From assembly GCA_945833895.1 (NCBI GenBank), contig CAMAGQ010000061.1, positions 1 to 9,151 on the forward strand: a stretch of 9,151 nt of DNA, given 5' to 3'. Positions 1-5,431 of the stretch are shown in pieces. A program made the translations under genes and the position numbers. Below the pieces are notes generated by a model, which had not been told where the DNA came from, ran no database searches, and saw nothing but the letters and a program-made list of their open reading frames with translations. Each line of letters starts with the position of its first letter. Within the stretch, counting starts at the first letter, position 1. This DNA comes from an uncultured bacterium (GTDB lineage Bacteria; Cyanobacteriota; Vampirovibrionia; Gastranaerophilales; Gastranaerophilaceae).

Positions 1-257
1 TGAAACGACCGAAGAATCTTTAATTTATAATAGATCCTTCGCTTCACTCAGAATGACAGACTTCTTACAAATATTCGGGTTCTCCAAGACCTTTACCCTG
101 CTCTGAATAACGAGTTTTAAGTCACCCCGGCCCCTCTCAGGAGAGGAAAAGTGCGGTTTTCCCTATATTCCCCCCCACACGTTTAGAAAGTAGTTACATC
201 AGTCTTTTTCCTTATCGGCTATGTGTAAAGATATATCACAAAATTTTTATTTTAATC

Positions 258-286
258 TTGAAAACCCTTCGGTTTTATTTTATTCT
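258..286 (+). promoter_or_regulatory. Possible sigma-70-type promoter for the 326-1240 gene
   Basis: TTGAAA at 258-263 (5 of 6 to TTGACA) is followed after 17 bp by TATTCT at 281-286 (4 of 6 to TATAAT). Transcription would start near 293, giving a leader of about 33 nt. The spacer contains a small hairpin (see next entry), which weakens the call. Confidence 0.3.
261..280 (+). terminator. Small hairpin with following T-rich stretch
   Basis: AAAACC at 261-266 pairs with GGTTTT at 271-276 around a CTTC loop, and the sequence continues ATTTTATTC. It could be a weak terminator for transcription entering from the left, which would insulate the gene at 326. The 6-bp A/T-rich stem and broken T tract make it a marginal terminator, and it overlaps a candidate promoter spacer. 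Confidence 0.3.
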
Positions 287-325
287 GGGTAAGCGTTGAG
301 TGAATAGTTTGATTTAGGAGAAAAA

Positions 326-1240
326 ATGAGAATTACCCCTTACGTTAGTACTACAAATTTTGGCAATAAAGTTCAAGATGTTAATTTTGATGCTAAGAAA
401 ACAAAGAAAGAAAAAAATTACAAAGACCCGCTACAGAATTATCCTATAAGGCTTTTGGGTTATACAAACGATGTCGGTGTCGCTCTTAACGAGTTATTTC
501 CTACGTTTGCAACTTTATGCTGGGTTCCTGCCTTAATGTATTTCGGTGCAGATGTTTATGACAAGTACAAAAATAAAGGCAATACCTACGACCCCAACGC
601 TAAGCGTGCCTTTTCTCAAGCCGTTTTTCAGGCTAATGCCAGCATAATTATGCCGATGATTTTCGGTCACATGGGTGCAAGTGCTTTTTCTCAAATGGAA
701 AAGTACAAGGGCTTGAAACTTTCAACTAACGCTAAAGAACAGACTTTAAGATATATCAAGCATTATGCGGCTTCTGAAAGAATTTTTGAACCTTATCAAA
801 ATAATGAAAATATCTTGAAAGATTTTAGCAAAAGTTTCAATAATTTCTACAACAATAGTTCTAACTCATATAAAAACAAAAATATTTTTGTAAAAATGTT
901 TGATAAATTACTCGGAAACTGCAAGCGCGGTGCAATTGCAAATTCAGACAAGCAGCGAATTACAGACTTTGCGAATAATCAATTTAAAAATATTATAAAC
1001 AGCGTTTCTAATTTAGATGCACTAAATCAAAAATTTGACAAAGATATTTTCAAATTAAAAGCGTGGAAGTCCGCAGGTTCTTTCACTGCGTTGATTTTGA
1101 CAATGAAATTTATCGATTCTTTTACCGAAAATGTTCTTATTAAAAAAGTTGTCGAACCTCAAATGGCAAAATTCGATTTCCACAAGTATTCAAAAATGAG
1201 TAATTTTGAACATTTAAACGAACAAAAACAACAAAATTAA
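326..1240 (+). CDS. Lineage-type membrane protein of unknown function with N-terminal NFG tag
   Basis: A 304-residue protein that I cannot assign to a family. The start is well supported: AGGAG at 316-320 sits 5 nt before the ATG. The first ~40 residues are polar and lysine-rich, with TTNFGNK at 9-15. Hydrophobic segments follow at about residues 57-75, 99-121 and 249-263, long enough to be membrane-associated. Between the second and third is a soluble, asparagine/lysine-rich stretch (about 125-245) that looks helical. There is no cleavable signal peptide, no recognisable catalytic motif and no cysteine pair. The NFG tag recurs in the protein beginning at 1696, suggesting a shared targeting or family feature (inference). 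The gene converges on the thioredoxin gene with only 11 bp between stops, and no convincing terminator is visible there. It is clearly real by RBS, length and codon use, but its function is unknown. Confidence 0.85.
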   Translation: MRITPYVSTTNFGNKVQDVNFDAKKTKKEKNYKDPLQNYPIRLLGYTNDVGVALNELFPTFATLCWVPALMYFGADVYDKYKNKGNTYDPNAKRAFSQAVFQANASIIMPMIFGHMGASAFSQMEKYKGLKLSTNAKEQTLRYIKHYAASERIFEPYQNNENILKDFSKSFNNFYNNSSNSYKNKNIFVKMFDKLLGNCKRGAIANSDKQRITDFANNQFKNIINSVSNLDALNQKFDKDIFKLKAWKSAGSFTALILTMKFIDSFTENVLIKKVVEPQMAKFDFHKYSKMSNFEHLNEQKQQN

Positions 1241-1251
1241 CAAATTGTTTC

Positions 1252-1557
1252 TTAGGTTAAATAAGCCATAAGTTTGTTTAGTAGTTGTGATTTTTGATGA
1301 AAACCGGAGATTTCTGCAATTTGTTTTCCGTCTTTTAGTAATATAAATGTCGGAAATCCCGTGATGTTATATTTTGCCGCAATTTCAGGTGACTCATCCG
1401 CATCAACAAGTCCAATCCAGATTTTAGAATCCTCAAAATCCTGCAATTCTATACGTTGATTTCTGCAATATCCGCACCACGTTGTATAAAATTCGACAAG
1501 TTTTAGTCCTGTATTTGTTTCCTGTTCAAAGTTTTCGTTATTCAATTCAACTAACAT
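1252..1557 (-). CDS. Small thioredoxin-like protein (CGYC active site)
   Basis: This is a 101-residue single-domain thioredoxin-fold protein, slightly shorter than the ~108 residues of classical TrxA. It has no signal peptide, so it is probably a cytoplasmic disulfide reductase or a redox partner of a specific protein. The redox motif is WCGYC at residues 27-31 (C28, C31), and the cis-proline loop is GFPTF at 67-71 (P69). The residue aligned with the buried Asp of E. coli thioredoxin is Glu22 (LVEFY). The central residues are GY instead of the canonical GP, and the helix proline that usually follows the motif is absent. These differences imply altered redox behaviour (inference). A strong Shine-Dalgarno, AAGGAGGG, lies just upstream of the ATG, and the gene appears monocistronic. 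Family assignment is firm; calling it the main cellular thioredoxin (trxA) is not. Confidence 0.93.
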   Translation of the reverse strand: MLVELNNENFEQETNTGLKLVEFYTTWCGYCRNQRIELQDFEDSKIWIGLVDADESPEIAAKYNITGFPTFILLKDGKQIAEISGFHQKSQLLNKLMAYLT

Positions 1558-1580
1558 ATAGCCCTCCTTTTTAGAAATTT

Positions 1581-1609
1581 ATTATACCTTCAATTTGAAA
1601 TAAAATAAA
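1581..1609 (-). promoter_or_regulatory. Probable promoter of the thioredoxin-like gene
   Basis: On the minus strand there is a perfect TATAAT at 1586-1581. TTTATT lies 17 bp upstream at 1609-1604, only 3 of 6 to the -35 consensus. The expected start, near 1574, would give a leader of about 17 nt carrying the AAGGAGGG ribosome site, which fits well. Confidence 0.55.
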
Positions 1610-1670
1610 CAGACATTCGGTTAATGTAAATTATTTTATATTACTAGCAAAAATTTTTTATTACCTGTTT

Positions 1671-1676
1671 TATAAT
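1671..1676 (+). promoter_or_regulatory. Perfect -10 box for the metallopeptidase-like gene
   Basis: TATAAT at 1671-1676 overlaps the first in-frame ATG (1675-1677) and has no good -35 partner. Initiation near 1683 would exclude that ATG and leave the ATG at 1696 with a 13-nt leader containing TAGGT (1686-1690) as a weak ribosome site. This is the main reason for choosing 1696 as the gene start. Confidence 0.45.
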
Positions 1677-1695
1677 GAATACAGATAGGTTAAAA

Positions 1696-3144
1696 ATGGC
1701 AAGAATTAGTAGTATAGATTTTACACAGTACAACAAAATACCTCAAAAAAAGAATTATAACGATAAAAAGCTCCTTTTGCAGGAGAAATATAATCAGGCA
1801 CAAATTAATTTTGGAAGAAACAAATCTAACTCAAAACCGATAACATTAAACGAAGGTTTGTCACTTCTTGGTAAAGGAATAAAACAACAATGCCGTGACA
1901 CGATAGAATCACTGTTCACGTGGAACGGGCTTTTCGGAATGATGGGTGTTTCTTTGGGGTTATCGCTGCTTCCTCTGATTGGAATACCTATATCTGTAGG
2001 CGGCGGAGTTCTTGCTATCGGGTTTGGAATTGCATCAACTGCCGGAGCGGTTAAGCACTCTTTAGAATTTGTAAAAAACAACAAGGCAGGCAGATACAAT
2101 TTAGCAAGGAAAAATTTGCGAACAATGGGTGAAGATTCCGTCAATTTAGCACTGTCACTTCCGTTTACTCCAACTTCCGTATTGAAAATAAAAGACTTTG
2201 CAAAATTCGGCAAAATCGGAAAGAATAGCAACGTATTTAACAAAGTTTCCATAACTAAAACGTTAGAAACTTTATTTAAAAATGCGGATGTGGATTTGGA
2301 GCGGAATTTATCGTTTAGGAAAAACGCTCAAAAAGAACTCAACACGATAAAAAATTTATCCCCAAGAGAACTTAAAAATTTTGCAGAAATTTTGGAAAAA
2401 TATAACGTACCGTTTGATAAAATTCCTGAGGTGGTTTTGCGTCAGTGGGCAGCAGAACATAATATTTTTACAACTCCGCGTTTAGGATTTTCGACACTTA
2501 ACAAGACTACATCAGGAGTTGCACTCGGCAATGAGTGTATGATTGTTTTAAACGACTATAAAACGGTTAAAACCGCTGTTTCTAAATACGACATAGTAAA
2601 AGTTAAATTAGTCGGCGATACGTATCATTACACATACAGAGATAATACAAACGGCAAATTGTTGGTTGAAAAAATTTCAAAGAAAATCATTGATGATTAT
2701 ACCGAACTTCAAAGAAAAACTGAGTTATTAAGTCCTGAACTTAAGCGGATTATGACAACTATCCACGAAAGAGAACATATCGACCAATATGCAAGAATGA
2801 TTATGGCAAAAGGGATGAATTTTTTACACCCAAGTTCGTCTGCAAAAGATATTTACAATGCAATGATTAAGGAGATTTCAGCACAAAAAACTTCTCCTGA
2901 AAAAGCACAGGAAATCGCAAATATTATTGCCAAACATTTTGAAAAAGACAGCGGAACGGGAATAAGTTACTTACAGCGTCCGCAGGAAATCGGTGCAAGA
3001 AAAGCGGAAGCCCAAGCAATAGATAGACCGTTGTATGTTCATTTGAACAACATTTATAAAAAAGTAAACGCACAAAATCCGAAATCGAAAATAGATTCAA
3101 CGACTATATTAACCACAACACGGGTATTTTCACAGGCAAGTTAG
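1696..3144 (+). CDS. Putative HExxH zinc metallopeptidase with glycine-rich hydrophobic segment and NFG tag
   Basis: Not a named family I recognise. I prefer the start at 1696 (482 residues, beginning MARISSIDF). The upstream ATG at 1675 would give 489 residues but has no ribosome site and overlaps a TATAAT box. Numbering here follows the 489-residue form. A polar N-terminus contains INFGRN at 44-49. Residues 86-126 form a long glycine-rich hydrophobic stretch with a central proline, which could be a membrane-inserting hairpin. A basic region (130-260) follows, then a mostly strand-like region containing NECMIVLND (286-294). HEREH at 364-368 matches the HExxH zinc motif at the end of an amphipathic helix. 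The later RPQEIGARKAEAQA (435-448) resembles the 'P-x-E-h-x-A' element that often supplies the third, Glu ligand (candidate E438). There is no classical signal peptide. The substrate is unknown; an effector, toxin or membrane-associated protease are all possible. The stop overlaps that of the convergent DUF2971 gene. Confidence 0.85.
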   Translation: MARISSIDFTQYNKIPQKKNYNDKKLLLQEKYNQAQINFGRNKSNSKPITLNEGLSLLGKGIKQQCRDTIESLFTWNGLFGMMGVSLGLSLLPLIGIPISVGGGVLAIGFGIASTAGAVKHSLEFVKNNKAGRYNLARKNLRTMGEDSVNLALSLPFTPTSVLKIKDFAKFGKIGKNSNVFNKVSITKTLETLFKNADVDLERNLSFRKNAQKELNTIKNLSPRELKNFAEILEKYNVPFDKIPEVVLRQWAAEHNIFTTPRLGFSTLNKTTSGVALGNECMIVLNDYKTVKTAVSKYDIVKVKLVGDTYHYTYRDNTNGKLLVEKISKKIIDDYTELQRKTELLSPELKRIMTTIHEREHIDQYARMIMAKGMNFLHPSSSAKDIYNAMIKEISAQKTSPEKAQEIANIIAKHFEKDSGTGISYLQRPQEIGARKAEAQAIDRPLYVHLNNIYKKVNAQNPKSKIDSTTILTTTRVFSQAS

Positions 3145-4052
3145 TATCTTAGCGGAATTTTCGACCGATTAACTTCTTTTACCTGATAGCCAAAATTCAT
3201 AAGCATGCGGTTTGTACTTGTGTAGAAAATATTTTCTTCAAATGTAGGTCCAATGTTCACGGAAACTACAGACTCTTTTGAAAAATGGTATTCAAGATAT
3301 GGAACAAACAGACCGTTTTTTTCGACAATTCCTGTAGGTTTGGAGTTTTCTGCCCCGAAAACATTAACCATTACGATACGGTATTCGTGTTCATTTTTGA
3401 ATTGCGGATTTTTGAAAAACAAACTTACAATACTTAAAATGTCTATCAATTCAAACAAAACATCAAAAAGTTTAACCTCGTTAGTCTTTTTGCAGTTCAG
3501 AACCTTTTCAAACAAACTGTTCCATTTTTTGAAAATAGCATGAATAATTTTGATTTGTTTTTGGGTGTCGTAAATAACACTTCCGTAAATCGGAATATAA
3601 TTATTATCAGCCATTTCCGTTATAAGTTTTTTCTTGTCAAATCCGATATTATAGCCTGTGTAATTTTTTCCTTTAGCGTAATTGTTCCACAGGGTTAAAT
3701 TGTCGCTTTCCGTTGAAAAAGAAGTTGTAAAATATTCCAATTTATTTACAAAATCATTGTTTCCGTCGACAATGTGCTTATATTTGTTAGAAAAATGATT
3801 TTTAATTTTCTCAAACAGGTTTTGATTAAGCCCTTCTGTTTCGTCGATTAACTTAACAATAAGTTTGTAGGAATATGCGATTTCTTCTTTGTCATTGAGA
3901 TAAAGAGCATTAGAAAACCTGATAGTTCCGCCGGAGAGGATATTCAAAAGTTTTTCCGGTTTTGTATAATGATAGATAGTACAATTAGAATCGGTATCTA
4001 AAAACCGCTTAATCTTAGGAATTTTTTTTAATAACTCGTCATAATAAGACAT
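3141..4052 (-). CDS. DUF2971 family protein
   Basis: This is a 303-residue soluble protein of the DUF2971 family (biochemical role not established, to my knowledge). Family hallmarks appear in order: YHYTKPEKLLNIL near 27-39, RFSNALYLND.EE at 45-57, a central SFSTESDNLTLWNNYAKG at 111-128 followed by GYNIGFD (133-139), then NEHEYRI at 220-226 and NIGP at 266-269. The start is placed at the ATG at 4052, preceded by GGGAAGG six nt upstream. Reading could extend to a TTG at 4091, but that codon lies inside the 3' end of the upstream tRNA, so it is rejected. The gene follows tRNA-Gly by 30 nt with no terminator or separate promoter visible, and probably depends on the tRNA promoter. Its stop shares two bases with the stop of the opposing metallopeptidase-like gene. 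Family members are patchily distributed, so horizontal acquisition behind the tRNA is possible (inference). Confidence 0.9.
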   Translation of the reverse strand: MSYYDELLKKIPKIKRFLDTDSNCTIYHYTKPEKLLNILSGGTIRFSNALYLNDKEEIAYSYKLIVKLIDETEGLNQNLFEKIKNHFSNKYKHIVDGNNDFVNKLEYFTTSFSTESDNLTLWNNYAKGKNYTGYNIGFDKKKLITEMADNNYIPIYGSVIYDTQKQIKIIHAIFKKWNSLFEKVLNCKKTNEVKLFDVLFELIDILSIVSLFFKNPQFKNEHEYRIVMVNVFGAENSKPTGIVEKNGLFVPYLEYHFSKESVVSVNIGPTFEENIFYTSTNRMLMNFGYQVKEVNRSKIPLRY

Positions 4053-4082
4053 TAAGAACCTTCCCCGAAACCTTTGTAAAAA

Positions 4083-4154
4083 AGCGGGCAACGAGACTCG
4101 AACTCGCGATCTTCTCCTTGGGAAGGAGACATTCTACCACTGAACTATGCCCGC
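4083..4154 (-). tRNA. tRNA-Gly (anticodon CCC)
   Basis: The minus strand folds as a complete cloverleaf of 72 nt including the discriminator. The acceptor GCGGGCA pairs perfectly with TGCCCGC and the discriminator is U. The D arm is GTTC/GAAT. The anticodon stem TCTCC/GGAGA closes the loop TTCCCAA, giving anticodon CCC, which reads GGG. The T arm is GCGAG/CTCGT with loop TTCGAGT. The 3' CCA is not encoded (TTT follows), so it must be added by nucleotidyltransferase. The sequence resembles bacterial glycine tRNAs of the CCC type throughout. It is transcribed from its own promoter (4175-4203), and the primary transcript probably runs on into the DUF2971 gene. Confidence 0.96.
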
Positions 4155-4174
4155 ATAAGAATTTTTACGAAAAC

Positions 4175-4203
4175 ATTATAGCATAAAGAATCATCTTCTA
4201 CAA
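4175..4203 (-). promoter_or_regulatory. Extended -10 promoter for tRNA-Gly and DUF2971 gene
   Basis: On the minus strand TGC-TATAAT (TATAAT at 4180-4175, TG at the extended -10 position) is preceded after 17 bp by TTGTAG at 4203-4198. Predicted initiation near 4168 leaves a 5' tRNA leader of about 14 nt for RNase P removal. The -35 half coincides with a perfect palindrome (next entry). Confidence 0.7.
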
Positions 4204-4212
4204 TTATTGTAG
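4198..4212. promoter_or_regulatory. 15-bp perfect dyad over the -35 region, possible operator
   Basis: CTACAAT-T-ATTGTAG is a perfect 7+1+7 inverted repeat lying on the -35 element of the tRNA-Gly promoter. Its size and placement fit a binding site for a dimeric repressor or activator, but no regulator is encoded in the window. A chance A/T-rich palindrome cannot be excluded. Confidence 0.35.
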
Positions 4213-4220
4213 TTTTGTAA

Positions 4221-4260
4221 AAAATCAGACCCCCTGGCGGAAGGTCTGATTTTATTCTTT
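4221..4260 (-). terminator. Rho-independent terminator of the mfd-foldase operon (bidirectional in shape)
   Basis: An 11-bp stem pairs AAAATCAGACC (4221-4231) with GGTCTGATTTT (about 4243-4253) around an 11-nt loop. Read on the minus strand it ends in TTTTTT then ACAAAA, just 15-20 nt after the stop codon of the isomerase gene. The other strand also has a T-rich tail (TTTATTCTTT), so it could act in both directions. No plus-strand gene needs it. Confidence 0.88.
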
Positions 4261-4274
4261 ATTTTTAGTTTATC

Positions 4275-5414
4275 TTATTTGCTTTTTTTATCTTGTTCTT
4301 TTACTTGATTTGCTTTACCGCCTGTTGCGTAATCCATTTGTTTTGTAAGTTTTTTCTGGATAACTTCAGGGTTGTATTGTTCGTCAAGATATTCGATTTT
4401 AGCATTTTTCTTAGCAGCAATGATTAAATCGTCAAGTGCTTTGATTTGTTTTTCCATTACAAGATGTTCTTTAATGCCTGATTTTGCTTTTTCAAACGGT
4501 GTAACACCTGCGGCACGTCTATCTTTTACATAGATAATGTGGAAACCGTATTGAGATTTAACTACGTCTGAAATAGTGTCAGGTTTTGAATTGAAAGCAA
4601 CTTCAGAAAATTCAGGAACCATTTGTTCTTTTGCAAAAAATCCTAAATCTCCGCCTTGTGCAGCACTACCAGGGTCTTCAGAGTATTTCTTTACGTATGT
4701 TTCAAATTTTGACTTATCAAGTTTCAATTCTTTATCAAGTTTTTCTGCAAGTGCTTTTTTCTCAGCAATTTTTGCTTCTACTTTTGCTTTAAGTTCTTGT
4801 TCAGAGATTTCACCTTTAGATTTTGATTTGATTTCTTCGCTTATCTGGTAAGGGTTTGCAGAAATCAAAATGTGTGAAGCTCTTACTTTGTCAGGATTTT
4901 GGAATTTGTCAGGGTTTTTCTTGTAGAAATCTTCGCAATCTTTATCGGTTACGGAAATTTTTCCTGCGGCTTGAGCAAGTTTTCTCATTCTTACCTGACT
5001 TTTCAAGTCGTTTTTGAAGTCGCTTACGCTGACTCCGTTTTCTTTAAGAACTTCCATCAATCTATCTCTGCCGCCGACTTGGTCAAGAACTTTTTTCATT
5101 GCTTCGTCGATATCTTTGCCCTTAACCTTAATACCGCGTTTGTCTGCTTCCTGATCAAGAAGTTCTTTTACTATCAATTGGTTTATAACTCTTTGTTCTG
5201 TCATAAGATAGAAAAAGCCGTCTTTGTTGCCTTTCAAGTCCTCAGGTTTTCCGAACGGAACTTGTGCAAGGCTTTGGTCCATCAATTGATTATACTCTGA
5301 TTGAGTAATCGCTTTGTTATTAACTTTAATAATTGCATTCTGGTCTTTTATTCCGCAACCTGTGAATAGTATTGCAGATACGGCAAGAGTTGCCAATAAT
5401 TTAGAAAATTTCAT
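4275..5414 (-). CDS. Lipoprotein peptidyl-prolyl cis-trans isomerase (PrsA/SurA-like foldase)
   Basis: A 379-residue exported foldase that assists folding of secreted or outer-envelope proteins. The N-terminus MKFSKLL plus a hydrophobic core ends in LFTGC, a lipobox with C20 as the lipidated residue (F at -3 is slightly unusual), so the protein should be membrane-anchored. Residues ~26-165 form a SurA_N-type chaperone domain. The parvulin domain spans about 176-300 and shows RASHILI (H181), KYSEDPGSAAQGGDLGFF (243-260), the MVPEF.EVAF element and YGFHIIYV (289-296). Between the HILI strand and KYSED are 58 residues, longer than in typical parvulins, mostly a charged Lys/Glu/Ala helix (about 191-230). 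A helical return and a basic, low-complexity tail close the protein. The start has GAGAGAGGGAT upstream. It is the second gene after mfd with a 17-nt gap, and a strong terminator follows. The name prsA or surA would be arbitrary. Confidence 0.94.
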   Translation of the reverse strand: MKFSKLLATLAVSAILFTGCGIKDQNAIIKVNNKAITQSEYNQLMDQSLAQVPFGKPEDLKGNKDGFFYLMTEQRVINQLIVKELLDQEADKRGIKVKGKDIDEAMKKVLDQVGGRDRLMEVLKENGVSVSDFKNDLKSQVRMRKLAQAAGKISVTDKDCEDFYKKNPDKFQNPDKVRASHILISANPYQISEEIKSKSKGEISEQELKAKVEAKIAEKKALAEKLDKELKLDKSKFETYVKKYSEDPGSAAQGGDLGFFAKEQMVPEFSEVAFNSKPDTISDVVKSQYGFHIIYVKDRRAAGVTPFEKAKSGIKEHLVMEKQIKALDDLIIAAKKNAKIEYLDEQYNPEVIQKKLTKQMDYATGGKANQVKEQDKKSK

Positions 5415-5431
5415 ATCCCTCTCTCTTTCTT

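Larger units (their letters stand above)
1..325. repeat. Non-coding left flank with clustered short inverted repeats
   Basis: No credible gene lies here. Visible structure includes an imperfect inverted repeat, CGAAGAATCT at 10-19 and AGATCCTTCG at 32-41 (9 of 10 positions pair), followed by CAGAATGAC at about 49-57. A second is CCTCTC-AG-GAGAGG at 133-146. A third, GGAAAA-GTGCGG-TTTTCC at 145-162, is perfect and shares two bases with the second. A run of seven C follows near 170-176. The AGATYCTTCG...CAGAATGAC pattern recurs in reverse orientation in the right flank, so this looks like a dispersed intergenic repeat family rather than gene remnants. The identity of the family is inferred. Confidence 0.55.

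Noticed and set aside
1239..1249. AACAA-A-TTGTT as a terminator between the 326 gene and the thioredoxin gene
   Set aside because: The five A/T-rich pairs with a one-base centre cannot form a stable hairpin, and no adequate T tract follows on either strand.
1794..2252. Long open frame antisense to the HExxH gene
   Set aside because: It lies entirely opposite a gene with clear motifs, has no ribosome site and no recognisable domain.
4053..4091. Longer DUF2971 reading frame starting at TTG 4091
   Set aside because: The TTG and following bases belong to the 3' end of tRNA-Gly. The ATG at 4052 has a good GGGAAGG ribosome site and matches the usual family start region.
4899..5300. Open frame on the plus strand opposite the isomerase gene
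   Set aside because: It is a shadow of the foldase coding sequence; Cys/Phe-rich composition is typical of antisense reading of Lys/Glu-rich genes.
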